DNA from: Meandrina meandrites
Lineage: Eukaryota; Cnidaria; Anthozoa; Scleractinia; Meandrinidae
NCBI GenBank assembly: GCA_963693305.1
Contig: OY855908.1
Span: forward strand, 27,380,305 to 27,444,304
Direction of reading: 5' to 3'
DNA: 64,000 nucleotides
In this document: piece after piece, positions 22,407-34,700 of the stretch
Layout of the letters: every line of letters starts with the position of its first letter
Numbering within the stretch: position 1 is the stretch's first letter
Made by a program: the position numbers and the translations under genes
Notes under the pieces: model-generated
Told to the model about the DNA's origin: nothing
Seen by the model: only the letters and a program-made list of their open reading frames with translations
Databases searched by the model: none

Positions 22407-25043
22407 ATGGAGAATCATCGTATCTTTCTTTTGCTGGTCTTCTCGTTCATAGTGCTCGCCATTCACCATTCGAACAGTCATTGTGCAAATGGAATGTGCG
22501 AGAAAATGTCTCTGTCTGTTGCTACCGACACGAAACAGAATTTTGCTCTTGTTGGATATATTTTAGAAACTTTAAGCTCTATTAGGAGCTGGCAAGAATG
22601 TTTTAAGAAGTGTTTGATGAATTGCCAGTGCCTCTCGTTCAACTTCAACGAAATCAACACTACAGAAAACTGCGAGCTGAACGACGCTAACACTAAACTG
22701 ACACCTGCAGAAGCACTGAGGGAAAAGGATGGAGTCGACTATTACGAACCAGTCAGGAATTATTACGACAAGAATGTAAGGAAACTTCTATATTTTCTGA
22801 GTTTTTAAGTATAGAGAATTCACGGCCGTCTGCAGAGATGGTTTTCGCGCAGTTTCGAAAGCTAAAATTAAAGAAGCGCCCAATGTCGGTTGAAATCGTG
22901 CAACAAATGGAAGCAAAAGTCGGGGAAGGTGAAAAATTCGGTTTATCTCATCTTATTGTCTCTACAAATTATTCAGATTATTTTATCACTTCTTCTCGCT
23001 TAAGGAAGTTCGCGCGGAAATTTTCTAGTCGATAGAATTTTCTAAAATTTTTACTGAGCTCAGATTATTATTGTGTCAGAAATACAAAAAAGTGGGGGTC
23101 ACCGACTTTGTTTCAGGGATAAAGCCTGTACATAACTACCCTGGTTTTAAAAAAATTGGCGCACGTAATTTAGCATGGTTTACAGGGTTTGTAGTTTAAA
23201 ATATCGATGATAAGTAAACGGCGGCAAACGATCTTTGTCATATTTTGATTGAGAAGTGCGCCCTTTGCGTAAATAATTCCTAGTGTTGCCATCCTTTTTG
23301 CAAAACTTAGTCCCGGAAGAAGCATTTGAACCCGTCGAACGGCAAAACGAAAAGACCAAAATGCGAAACTCGAACGTGCGTGGAACAAAAAAAAAATCAA
23401 ACTTTTAATCGATAGATTTTATTTTTCATTTTTCACCAAACGTAGATAATCGTTAACAAAAGTGATCTGTTAAGAAAAAAGTTGGGGTCACCGACCATTT
23501 TAAGCTAGCAAAGTGCAAGCGAAGTTAACGCAATGGCTACTCATCCTATTTGTGGTTGGAAAGTTTCCTCAGCGCGCGCGCTCGATGCATGACGTGGCGT
23601 AGCGTACGTTATGACAGGAATTACGTGCGCAGTAAGGATGCGCATAAGCAATTAACGCCCTTAGGGTGGCTGGTATCGGTTTCCAGCATTTTCCAGCTCT
23701 TATACTTTGACGGGTCTGCACTAGAAATCTTTATCACTTGCTGTTACAATATGGTATCAAATAAATTCCCAATAATTGGTGAATATGTTGTTGTTATTTT
23801 TTTGATGTCACTGGCTACCATAACAACAGTATAACATGTTAAAAATAACACTTAATTTTAGTTGTAAGCGCTTATAACTCAAAAACTAGCTCGGTTACCC
23901 CCATATATCTCTACAGAGCGGTTTCAGAACCACTTAAAATTTTCAAAAATTTAAGGTGGCTCTATAACCGCTACGTATTTTTTTTCACTTTGCCGAAAGT
24001 TCTATCTGAACATGCTAATCAATGTTCAATAACAACAGATAAAGCAATTGCTACGGTAACTAGTGAGGTCAACAACATAGCCAAAACGTGCTCGCCAATT
24101 ATTGGGCATTTATTTGATACCATTATCGCTGTTCCTCAAAACTTTGTTGTAATTAAGGTGGCATTTCTGATGGCATTCTGATGGAACACTTGTGGTGAGC
24201 TGTGCTGAGGCATCGAAGATGAATAACTGCTGTCTTTATTCCTAGGAAGTTGCTTACGAGACATGCTCTGAACCGATCAGTCATAACAAGTGCTGTGACT
24301 CCGCCCCCTGTCAAAATGGCGGTACGTGCCGTGACGTGTGCGATGTCAACAACAGAAGGTTCAACTGCACATGTCCTCCAGGTTTTTCGGGGCACAGATG
24401 TCAATTCCCGCTCCAATCATGTAAAGATGTCATAATTATCAACAAAGTCCAAATCAATGGAGTCTACAACATCTTGGGCCAATACAGAAATTCATTCCCA
24501 GTCTACTGCGACTTTGGTTCCGAACGTGGTGCTGCATGGACTCTGATCCAGTCTCATTCAATGGAAAACAACGACGAGTTCAAATATAAACCGTTCTTTC
24601 TGCACGACATGCCAATCAACCAAGAAATGCCTGAATGGGACAGTTACCGCTTGTCAATGTCCCGTATGAAGTCTATCTAGGATGTTTCCACTCACTGGCG
24701 TGCCACTTGCAATTTCCCGACCGATGGCGTGGACTACCGCGATTATATTCGCGTGTCGCTGGAAAGCTTGAATTTGCTCGTAGCACCTGATGCAAGTGAA
24801 TTTTGTCTTCTGACCGAGATTGTCAATGTCCGTGGAGACGAGTGTGTCAACTGTACGGTCTTGATTGGTTATGGTGGAACTACCCTTCATATGGACAGTT
24901 ACTTTGGCCCGCAGAAAGGATGTGATTTCGGTGGAGGGATATACGACGAAGATAACTTTGGTCACTACTACAAACACAACCGCGATTTTCGCTGCACCTC
25001 CTCGATGAGTTCCACGACTCAGTTCTGGCTTGGAAGCTTTTAG
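22407..25043 (+). pseudogene. PAN-EGF-fibrinogen-like secreted protein with one in-frame TAG
   Basis: Exon 1 (22407-22775, phase 0, donor GTAAGG) encodes a signal peptide (IFLLLVFSFIVLAI) and a PAN/apple-like domain with SWQECFKKCLMNCQCLSFNF. Exon 2 (24246-25043, acceptor TATTCCTAG) continues in frame with an EGF domain ([23 protein letters not shown]) and a fibrinogen-C-like region ([38 protein letters not shown]), ending FWLGSF. The combination is common in cnidarian secreted and skeletal-matrix proteins. A single TAG at 24678-24680 breaks the frame inside the fibrinogen-like region, yet coding sequence continues undamaged for another ~120 codons. This could be a recent pseudogene, a polymorphic null, a sequencing error or readthrough. 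The 1.47-kb intron holds no further exon that I could see. Confidence 0.7.
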
Positions 25044-25324
25044 CAGTGAGGGTTCAAAGCCAAAGAGCAAGGCAACTGATGGATAAGTCAACTTCACTAT
25101 TTCGCCATTATAGTTGTATAACCTGATCTGGGTTTGCTCAATTTCAGGCAAAAGATTCTACAGTCCGGGACAAAACTAGTTGAGACAAACGAATTTCGCA
25201 CACTTTTCGCGAATGTTTTCACTTGCAAGTAGGTAAAAAATATTTTAGTTCCCTCTCCCCCTACTCAATGTTCTTCATAGGATTTTCAATTCTCCAGTCT
25301 TTGAACATAAGACAATCCATGTAG
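25044..25324. other. Short gap between gene F and LINE debris
   Basis: This is the 3' flank of the PAN-EGF gene. I recognise nothing in it and could not choose a poly(A) signal with confidence. Confidence 0.4.
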
Positions 25325-26001
25325 TTACCAAACCAAGTAGTCTACACCCTGTCACACTGACGTGGACGATACTGCGCAGAACTGGTTTGACTTGCTCTTA
25401 TCCAACAAAAGTCAAGTTACCTGCTCTGGCAACGCTCAGTTTGACCCGGCTGCAGTATCTGACGTCTGAGTTGCACAGAGCCCAAACTTAGGCCCGCTAA
25501 TGTTTATAATCTTTGTGAATGATTTGCCAAATGTCCTAGAATTCTGCAACATTACCTTGTATGCCGATGACACTGTCTTTTATTTCTCCTCGAGGCTTAC
25601 ATCATCAATTGAATCTAAATGGATTTTACGTAATTTATGTAAATAGACAGTAACGTGAGGCTAAGTAGAATCAATTCTATTATTATCTCCGCTGACGGTA
25701 AACATATTGATGAAGCCCAATTTTTTCTATACTTGCATAAGAACTCTCGTAGGAGGACCATGTTGATTACATGTATTACAAGATAAACAAGAAACTAGGT
25801 CTTTTGCGGCGCATAAAGCCCTGCCAACCACTTAGCCAGGATTACATTTTTAATTCTTTTATTCTACCCCTCTTTGATTACGGCGGCATTATATGGGGAG
25901 ACCGGGGCAACACTAAATCCACATGCGACCAAAGTATAAGAGTTTGTATTGAACGTAATATAAGAGTGTGTATATCTCGTGTGGAATTGAAATTGAGTTG
26001 A
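25325..26001 (+). pseudogene. LINE reverse transcriptase, C-terminal half
   Basis: Readable in broken frames on +: a WFDLLLSNKSQ-like segment (~25385), then GPLMFIIFVNDLP and the catalytic TLYADDTVF box (~25555), then LGLLRRIKPCQPLS and LPLFDYGGIIWG (25795-25900). These are palm-to-thumb parts of a non-LTR retrotransposon RT. Several stops and frameshifts make it dead. The N-terminal half lies downstream on the opposite strand. Confidence 0.7.
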
Positions 26002-26117
26002 AAACATCTCTTTTTCCTTTGGAAAGCTACAATAAAACTCCAAACCTTACCTGGTGTCTTTGTTTGTCTTTCTAGTGCTTCGGAAAGCCACACGCACGAT
26101 TTTTGTTTTAACTGTCT

Positions 26118-26768
26118 TTAGCAAGCTTGGAACTTGGATCGAAGGACATCATGATTAACTAGGTCAAAGGCCTTAGTGAGGTTCATAAAGACAGTTCCAA
26201 CAAGTTTACTTTCATCCATTTCTTCGAGCCATTTGTCTGTGATGTTAAGAAGAGCAGTTTCATAGCAGTGATTGGCTCTATAAGCTGATTGGTTGATGTA
26301 AAGCAGCTTATTGGTTTTTAGATGTTTGTGGAATGCTAATGAATCATGTCTTTCGAAAGGGTTCGAGAGTATCGGCAAGACAGAAATTATAGACGAAAGT
26401 TGCCTCCTTCGTGAGTTGATTCTTTTTTGTGAATAAGAGTTACTTTGTTTTTTTTTGAAAGCATCGCGGAAAAAATCACTTGAAATACTTTCATTATAGA
26501 TGTTTTCGCTTCTTAGTGATATTGCTGGCAAGGGTAACTTTAGTAGGCGGATTCTTATTTTATCCAGACCTGTTGCTTTGTTGGATGAGATCTTTCTGAG
26601 GTCTTTCTGAGGTCTTCTGGTGATAGATGGTATTACGAACAGAGCAGGCGATGTATTGAATGATCTGCTTTCTGTTAATACGCTCTGTGGCACCCTCAAG
26701 TATAGGCACCCCACCCAAACCCACCCTCTCCTACCTACCTCTGCTAATCCCCCCCCCTCCCTCCTCAC
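26118..26768 (-). pseudogene. LINE reverse transcriptase, N-terminal half (inverted)
   Basis: The minus-strand frame includes KISSNKATGLDKIRIRLLK, then NQSAYRANHCYETALLNI and VFMNLTKAFDLVNHDVL. These are finger-to-palm motifs with the first catalytic Asp region altered (N-L-T-K-A-F-D). It ends at a stop about where the + strand half would begin in the protein, so the two halves look like one element split by inversion. Upstream of the RT motifs the frame is proline/glycine-rich and not recognisable. Confidence 0.65.
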
Positions 26769-27836
26769 CCCCGCCCGAGTCTTGCATCATACTTGCATGG
26801 TGTGGCAAGCAACAAAAAATACCTTCCGGTTGTAAGTCATAAACCGTCCTCTTCTGGACAAAACACCACTCCAGTGAGAATAATTCAACTATCAAGATAG
26901 GTTTGTCGAAAGCAGATGCAGGTGGCCGTTATAACCACACATGACAACTGGTAAATATCGTGCTCTTATTCAAAGGAAGCAAAATACTTAGTCATGATTG
27001 CTTTTATACTAATTTTATAGTTAAAGTTAGTTTAATTTCTTGCAGCCGTTAAGAAAAAAAAATAAAGCTTTCGAGCAGATTTCACTGTAAGGGTAATTGA
27101 GTGTGTAAGTGACTGCACGATGCCCTCCTCCCCCTCCCCCTCACACACAAAGGCACAAAACGCGTACAAGACATGTCTTAATAACAACACTTTATTCAAA
27201 TATATGGAATAAACATTGTACATATATTTAAGAAGGAAGACCTTGAGGTTAGCCTTGTGTAGAGGTCTCTAAGCTAAATTTGTAAACTACAAAAACATAT
27301 ATAAAGTAGATAGAGATAAGGGTGGACTCCTAATGTGATGATGGCTACTGACTAAGATTTTGTAACAGGCTGCTAAGTGAGTTTGCCGGCGATCAATTTA
27401 AACTCTCGTATTATATTCACTATTGAATGAAGGTTTCCAAAGGTAGACCGAAAAAAAACGAGAGCATCCAAACCAGCTTTCGTTGTTCACCCCAAAATTC
27501 AGGAGATTGTGATAGATCCCAGTGGACACAACACGTGCAGAACGGGAAGCGTTGTCAGCTTAATTCATGCCAGTTAAGTTTTCGATTAAATACACTGGCT
27601 TAAAACGCACGAGCACAAGCTATTTTGCATGTTAGGAAGACTGTTAGCCTTCAAAAAAGTATCTCTGTCTTCTTATATTCCAAATTGTAATCGAAATCAC
27701 GTGATTGTACTTACCTATCCATATAAAAAAGAATGCTAGCACTCGTTACTTTTAGTGACAGTGTCATATGTCTACTAATTGCGGTAGCTTACAATTAAGA
27801 TAGGCTCATTAGTTATCTGTCACTGGGATCACTGAA
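26769..27836. other. Intergenic/3' UTR region of locus B
   Basis: No gene. A minus-strand AATAAA (TTTATT at 27191-27196) is a candidate poly(A) signal for locus B about 640 bp beyond its stop. C-rich stretches occur at 26745-26775 and 27125-27145. Confidence 0.4.
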
Positions 27837-29834
27837 CTAGAAGAATTGGTAAAAGAAAATAAACCCAACGAAAGCGGCTGCAAAGTACAATATTTCAATG
27901 TTTGGAACGGGCTGGCTCGCCTGACTAAAGACAACAGTAGAGGCAACAGGTGAACCAACAGTAGAGCCAACAGGTGAACCAAAAGTAGAGCCAACAGGTG
28001 AACCAACAGTAGAGCGAACAGTAGGGCCAACAGGTGAGCCAACAGTAGAGCGAACAGTAGAGTCAACAGGTGAGCCAACAGGTGAGCGAACAGTAGAGCC
28101 AACAAGTAAGCCAACAACAGGTGAGATAACAGTAGAGCCAACAGGTAAGTCAATAGGTGTGATAACAGTAGAGCCAACAGGTGAGCCAATAGTAGAGGCA
28201 ACAGGTGAGCCAACAGGTGAGTCAACAGGTGAGCCAAGATTAGAGGCAACAGGTGAGATAACAGTAGAGCCAACAGGTGAGCCAATAGTAGAGGCAACAG
28301 GTGAGATAACAGGTGAGTCAACAGGTGAGTCAACAGGTGAGCCAAGATTAGAGGCAACAGGTGAGATAAAAGTAGAGGCAACAGGTGAGATAACAGTAGA
28401 GTCAACAGGTGAACCAAGATTAGAGGCAACAGGTGAGATAAAAGTAGAGGCAACAGGTGAGATAACAGTAGAGGCAACAGGTGAGATAACAGTAGAGCGA
28501 ACAGGTAAGCCAACAGTAGAGCCAACAGGTGAGATAACAGTAGAGCCTACAGGTAAGCCAACAGGTGAGCCAACAGGTGAGTCAACAGGTGAGCCAACAG
28601 GTGAGCCAACAGGTGAGTCAACAGGTGAGCCAACAGGTGAGCCAAGATTAGAGGCAACAGGTGAGATAAAAGTAGAGGCAACAGGTGAGATAACAGTAGA
28701 GGCAACAGGTAAGATAACAGCAGAGCCAACAGACGAGCCAACAGGTGAGATAACAGTAGAGCGAACAGGTAAGCCAACAGTAGAGCCAACAGGTGAGATA
28801 ACAGTAGAGCCTACAGGTAGGCCAACAGGTGAGCCAACAGGTGAGCCAACAGGTGAGCCAACGGGTGAGCCAACAGGTAAGACAACAAGTGAGCCAACAG
28901 GTGAGCCATCAGGTGAGCCAACAGGTAAGACAACAAGTGAGCCAACAGACGAGCCAACAGGTGAGATAACAGTAGATCGAACAGGTAAGCCAACAGTAGA
29001 GCCAACAGGTGAGATAACAGTAGAGCCTACAGGTAGGCCAACAGGTGAGCCAACAGGTGAGCCAACGGGTGAGCCAACAGGTAAGACAACAAGTGAGCCA
29101 ACAGGTGAGCCATCAGGTGAGCCAACAGGTAAGAAAACAAGTGAGCCAACAGTAGAGCCAACAGGTGAGATAACAGTAGAGCCAACAGGTGAGATAACAG
29201 TAGAGCCAACAGGTGAGATAACAGTAGAGCCAACAGGTGAGATAACAGTTGAGCCAGCAGGTAAGCCAACAGTAGGGCCAACAGGTGAGATAAAAGTAGA
29301 TGCAACAAGGGAATCAACGGCAGAGTCAGCAGTTGGGTGAACAGGAATTACGGGAACCGGCTGGTTATTGCATTTGTCGCCAGTGCAGCACTCAATGTTA
29401 CAATCCAACAAGGTCCAGTTTTGTGGTTGTGCATCGAACCAAGTTTTGACAGCTTTGCAGGCTTTTGCTTTGTCTGTTGAAATACATGAAATAACAGAAG
29501 GAGACAATTATCTTCAAGAGGATAAATTGATACCCAAGAAAACAATAGGCCTTTAATGAGCAGTACAATTCTTCTTCATGTGTGTCTGTTGCAGATACCT
29601 CGCAACAGAGCCATTTAAATAAACGGTTATATTAAAAAGCATTCTTACCTGTGCAGAGTATGCATCCTCGAACAATGGCAATACCAGTACTTTCAGGGGC
29701 GTTGTTATACCGGTATCTTCCCGCAGCTGCGAAACAGCTGTCTGTTGAAGGCGACATGCAGTTTTGGGTATACAGTTGAATGTTGCAGTTCACGCCATCA
29801 CCAAAGCATCCGTGACACTGTGCTGTGTTGGCAG
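27837..29834 (-). CDS. Ly6/uPAR-like protein with giant GSPV/GSTV repeat, locus B (5' exon not found)
   Basis: On the minus strand, exon 2 (29834-29649; acceptor TTTTCACAG, donor GTAAGAATG) encodes CHGCFGDGVNC … CFAAAGRY … RGCILC. Exon 3 (29473-27837; acceptor ATTTCAACAG) joins in phase 1 and gives KACKAVKTWFDAQPQNWTL, then the LU signature CNIECCTGDKCNN. It continues into about 450 residues of near-perfect tetrapeptides (GSPV, GSTV, ISPV, DSPV, ASNL) and a hydrophobic tail (YFAAAFVGFIFFYQFF) typical of a GPI signal. The Ser/Thr/Pro-rich repeat should form an extended, probably O-glycosylated stalk holding a single three-finger domain away from the membrane. No signal-peptide exon was found between 29834 and 31786. 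Either it was missed, or these exons belong to the same transcript as locus C. Confidence 0.7.
27951..29330 (-). repeat. 12-bp coding minisatellite (about 115 units)
   Basis: Units on the + strand alternate between ACAGGTGAGCCA and ACAGTAGAGCCA with few variants. On the minus strand they read GSPV or GSTV. Because 12 is a multiple of 3 and stops are avoided, long frames are also open on + (28159-29340) and in another minus frame (leucine-rich). Most + units contain CAG|GTGAG, a perfect 5' splice-site consensus, on the antisense strand. Confidence 0.9.
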
Positions 29835-30184
29835 CTGTGAAAATATTTACCTCTTACTAACCGAGTGCGAGGGCCGTACTGGGAAATATTGGCCCGAGGG
29901 GCGTGGCAATAGGGACCGAGCGCAGCGAGATCCGTAGAGAAACGACCGCCTAGGGCAATATTCCCCAGAAAGGCTCAAGGAAGCTAGGTTAGTAAGTAGT
30001 TAATTATGTGGTGCTCGCTTCAGCTAAAAATTTTGAATTTGCCGGCTTTCAAAAACAACAACAACATAAAATAACAAAACAAAATACACAGCATATGACC
30101 GTTTCTATGGTTAAAGGTCATATGGCAAAATCTGCCGAAAGGTAGACAAGTCGAATTCTGAGTGAAAAAGATTTAAAGAGTTTT

Positions 30185-30265
30185 GTCGAGAGTTATCCTG
30201 CGAATACAGCCGCCTCTCATCTCTCCCGGAATGAAAGGCGGCTGTATTCGCAGGCTAGTCGAGAG
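30185..30265. repeat. Short hairpin
   Basis: GTCGAGAGTTATCCTGCGAA pairs with TTCGCAGGCTAGTCGAGAG-side sequence; the inner arm is AATACAGCCGCCT. It is non-coding. Confidence 0.7.
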
Positions 30266-30857
30266 AAACGAACAAAACATTCAAAACAACGTACCTGCTC
30301 CTGTTCTTGACGATCTCTTCAGCAAATTTTCAACGACGTCCGCTTATTATTTTGAAAACGGCCGGATAGTTCGAGTTCACCCCAGACAAAAGTTCGATAG
30401 TGTACTCATTTTCCAACAAGAATTCTGTACCAAACACCACTCAGGACGACACAACAAAGCGCTTAAAAGTAGACGGAGGTCTCTGAGGTTTTTACCGGTT
30501 GTTTATTGACAATTTAGTTCACGTTTTCGACGAAATCATTGTTTGCTGCTTGCGGTCACCGCTTTCTTCTCAGTAGAGTTGTTTTTCTCTGTTTATCGAA
30601 CGTCACATCACTTCAGGAGTTATTTCAAAGTAATCTTGAACTGTATCCAGTTTTCCACAGAAAGGAGCTGTACGAATTAATCGTAAAATTAAAACGTTTG
30701 AAGTTTGGATTCACGTCTCTGCGAGCCAACTGGAAACTGTTTTCGTAAGCCAATAAATTTCACTTTCTTCTTGCATTTGACGCGCGCGTCATTCAAATAT
30801 AGCCGCGATTGACTTGAAATGGTTTCTTTTCTCCAGAATGAGAGATATAATAAATAT

Positions 30858-31013
30858 CTTATTAACCTCGTTTTCTCGGTCCGTAATGTAAAAAACGGAT
30901 CCTCGTTTTTTCTCATCGATTTATGGCCCGCGCGCTTCGCGCTTGGGCCATAAATCGACGGGAAAAAACTCGGTCCGTATTTTACAGTACGGACCTCGAA
31001 CTCGATTAATAAG
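30858..31013. repeat. Foldback element (CTTATTAACCTCG arms)
   Basis: Inverted arms include CTCGGTCCGTAATGTAAAA and ATTTATGGCCCGCGCGCTTC, closing around CGCTTCGCGC. It is an imperfect but clear ~155-bp hairpin. Confidence 0.7.
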
Positions 31014-31415
31014 AGGTATGTAATCAATTTTATTTTAACCTGGACAGCTTCAAGTTTCTGATCCTTCTTGGCAACAGCTTTCAGTTGTGCACTGTTATAA
31101 CGATCATATTTCACCTTTTTTTCTTTGATTACTCTGTTTGTGAAATAAGTCGGGTACCGTTTGGAGTGAGTGAACTTAGCTGTAAAGCAACAACGACAAC
31201 AACTGGCCCAAAACGCAACTTACCCCGTGTTTTCACGAGAGGTGTTTACTTTGGTTTTGTTTTAACTTAACTGAAGTAAAAATCTCAGTCGTGTAAACGC
31301 CGTACTAAACCTACGTAAATGACGGCAAAATCAAAAGAAAGCCAATCCAGGTTTGTCGAAAGTTAGGTGTTTTGGTTGGTTAACATGGAATGGTATATGA
31401 GCTCATATTGCTGGC

Positions 31416-31564
31416 TTGCAACTGACGTCACGGCAGCCATGCTGGGGGACAACAACAAAGCGTTTTCCTCCGCTGGGAACTAAACTTTTTTATCATGCAA
31501 ATTCTGCGAAAAAGTTTTTTATTGTTTTGACCACCAACATGGCCGCCTTGTCACGTGGTTGCAA
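31416..31564. repeat. Hairpin element with GTCACGGCAGCCAT end
   Basis: TTGCAACTGACGTCACGGCA on the left pairs imperfectly with CATGGCCGCCTTGTCACGTG on the right. It is one of three similar structures in the locus C region (also near 33276 and 33875). Confidence 0.55.
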
Positions 31565-31785
31565 GCGATCAATACCATTGACCACAAATATGGTAGCCGA
31601 TACGCGTCGACGAAAACAGCTGGGAGCTCAAGTGTTGCAATTCTTTTGAGCGTTTTTAACAAACAATTATTCCACTTGCACTTGTTGGATATGGAATCGT
31701 TAGAACCAACTCGACGCTACGCGCCTCGTTGGCTATCTACCATCTCATATCCAACGCACGCTCGTAGAATAACTATTAATTATTT

Positions 31786-34700
31786 TTAGCGTATTACATG
31801 CACACTTTGTTTAACAATACCGTGTGCCTGTGTCGTAGGACTATGAGTGGATGCTGGCACAGTAGTGTTGCCATCCGTGGGTGCTGCAGATGTGGCTTGA
31901 GAGATGTCAGATATGTTGTGGTTGTTGCATTTGTCCCCACTGCAGCACTCAATATTACAATCGAGCAAGTTGATGCTTTGATATGTATTAAACCATGCGT
32001 TGATGGCTTCACATGCTGCTGCTTTGCCTGATAGTAATGACAGAAAACAAGGAAACAAATATTACATGTAACATCTTATAAAAGTGCCAATTATAATTTT
32101 TAGTGCACTGTTACGACAGTCAAAGGTCTCCTTGCGGCGACTCGCGCAGGTAACCGGCTCTAGTTGTACGGACCGCCGCATTTGGATTGATTCAAACTCG
32201 GTAAATTGAAGCTCTCGTAAGCGACTTGCGAGCGCTGTAAAAGACCATGACTGCTTTCGGGAACTACCAACAATTCTTTCGTTTTTTACGACTATTTTGC
32301 AGATAATGCAAAATGGGAGTATGGTAGGCGAGCCTATTCACTCACACGACCGGTCGGTCAGTCGAGCCTTGGGACATAAATTTCCCAAGGGAATAATTTG
32401 CCGCTTTGATTCGGCAACTGCGGTTTGATTGCAAATGCTTGTACGAAGTGCTGTCAACATTAAATTTATTCAATTTTGAGTTGAAGAGACAACAACAAAC
32501 GGCATTGCGTGTCTTTTCGATGTAAAAGAATTACTGGCTATTTTACTGAGTAGTTTCGGCAAAAGTTAATTTTTTGGTGTGTCGTTATTAAGCGTTTGAC
32601 TCCGAAGGGGAAACTGGATATTTATTACGAAACAGGGACTTGTTTTGACCATTACGTGTTTCACGCATTGTGTCGACTGATGCACTTTTGGAGCTGTTGT
32701 CTCTTCGCGCAAACCACACACGTTTCCAAATTCGGCTGGTAACCGTCTTTTTCGGGCAAAATAGCAGTCAAATTGTAAGATCGATGTTTAAGCTGTGGCT
32801 ATCAATGTCTTAGTTCTGTCACGCGGCTCTCATCAAGCTGTTAATAAATAAATAAACAACGTGACGTAACGAAGGAAATTCCCGTACATTATCACGGCAT
32901 GCCGAGCCTCACGCAAATGTCGGACATTTTAAATAGTCCGTTTTATGTCCTCGATATTCTTGGTTTTCATGTTACGTCATAAAATTCTAAATCAAGATTT
33001 ACTAGGCCTGCTAAATTTTCGTTGTCAATAGGCGTAAGATAAGCTAAATATATATATTTTTGCAAATTTCCAGCTTAATAGTGTTATTGGTTTGAGTTCT
33101 CCGTCGTACGTGACACCAAGCTGAGTGCGGTGACAAAGCTGTTTTGTTTGAAAAAAAAGGCCTTTCCTTTCCATTTTCACATTTCAGATATAATAAATGG
33201 TGTTTATGTGAAATTTCACTTGCTCATGAGCCAAAGATAGTCGCTCTTATAAACAGAATTGAGTTCCAGATGGTTTCTCTGACATCACGGCGGTCATATT
33301 TGTGTCCCTCGAAAGGCACAAATATGGCGTCTCCATGCTGAGCTTTATAAATTTGCGTGGCAAGGTTCGGAAAATAACTCGCAAACGGTACACCGCACAG
33401 ACCTGAAACTTGGAGAAATTGCTTATCTATATATATATCGTCCATAATATTTGCAATTCAAATGGTTTCGAATTTATTTTTTTGATTGCGTGACGGTGAA
33501 AACCGGCAAAACTGACTTTTATTCATCGCTTGAAGGAGTAGGCTCAGTGTGTCGATGTCTACTACCGTAAATGTTTTTTATACTACACTGCGCCGTGCCT
33601 TTAACGGCAAAAAAGTGGATTTTTACTTATCAAAAGCAAAGCACAGATGAACTTCGACCAAACGTAATATTGCACAGATGCGGAGTTTATCGAATTGCAA
33701 GTTCGATGAACAATTTCAGGTTCGTTTCAATTGTCACGCATTCTTATCCAATTGGGCCAAATTTTTCATCGTTTCTGCTCATACGGCTGCTCGTACTTAG
33801 CAAAATAGTCATAGTCTCAAATAGACCTTTGATTAACTCTTGTCAGCTTCCAGTCAAAAAATTCTCATTTGTTTAGAGTGTTTTCATATTACGTCACGGC
33901 AGCCATATTGGTGTTCCAAAACAAAGAAACGACGGCCATATTGATGTACCAAGCCATCCCCAGGGATGCAAAAATCGTCTTTTGTTTTGGTAAATCAATA
34001 TGGCCGCTACGCTGCTCACGTGAGTGAAAACGCTCTATTAGTCAACAGTTGAACACACAACCATAATATAACATCGTCTTGTATGATATTTCGAATTAAA
34101 AGCTCAATGTACGATTGCAGAAAGATTGTTACCCCGAGAATGACGGAAGAAAGCTTCACGCTACAAGCGACCAATTCTATTGTTTCAGCGGGAGAGGTCG
34201 TGTTCGTGACCCTCTAGCTTTGATGTGGCTACGACCTCTTTTCTAATTCCCGACGCGATCTCTTGCAGAAACTGTATGTACATGCGAAGTAAATGCATAA
34301 CTACAAGCATACACTGGTCCATGCAGTGCATGGTGAAGTAACTTGGTATACTAAAATATTCGTATCGACAGTTGTAACAGCATACAGCAGCGTAAATAAG
34401 CAATAGAAATGGCTTATGTCGGAATTTACTTCGTTCACCTCCCAACGAAAATGTGAATAAAACGGGCGAAATTTCAAAGGTTGAAAACGAAATTTCAAAC
34501 AAAATTTTACAGTGTTGGAAAAATTAAATCCAGTGAAAATTCCATGTAACGAATAATCTAAGTGGGTATCTGGCATACATTAAATTACTAATAAGACAAA
34601 GGCATTCTCGCAGATTCTGGCAAGAAAGTTTCACCAGAAGGTTAAAGTTAACAGTTTTTCCTAAGTGGTGCTTTCGTCAAATAACTCTTCAATACAACGT

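Noticed and set aside
27809..29317. Leucine-rich minus frames (LLLSHLLALLL) overlapping locus B
   Set aside because: These are shifted readings of the same repeat with no splice support.
28159..29340. 393-codon + strand open frame (TGEPTGEP repeats)
   Set aside because: It is the antisense reading of the coding 12-bp repeat of locus B; the minus frame has splice sites, an LU domain and a GPI tail.
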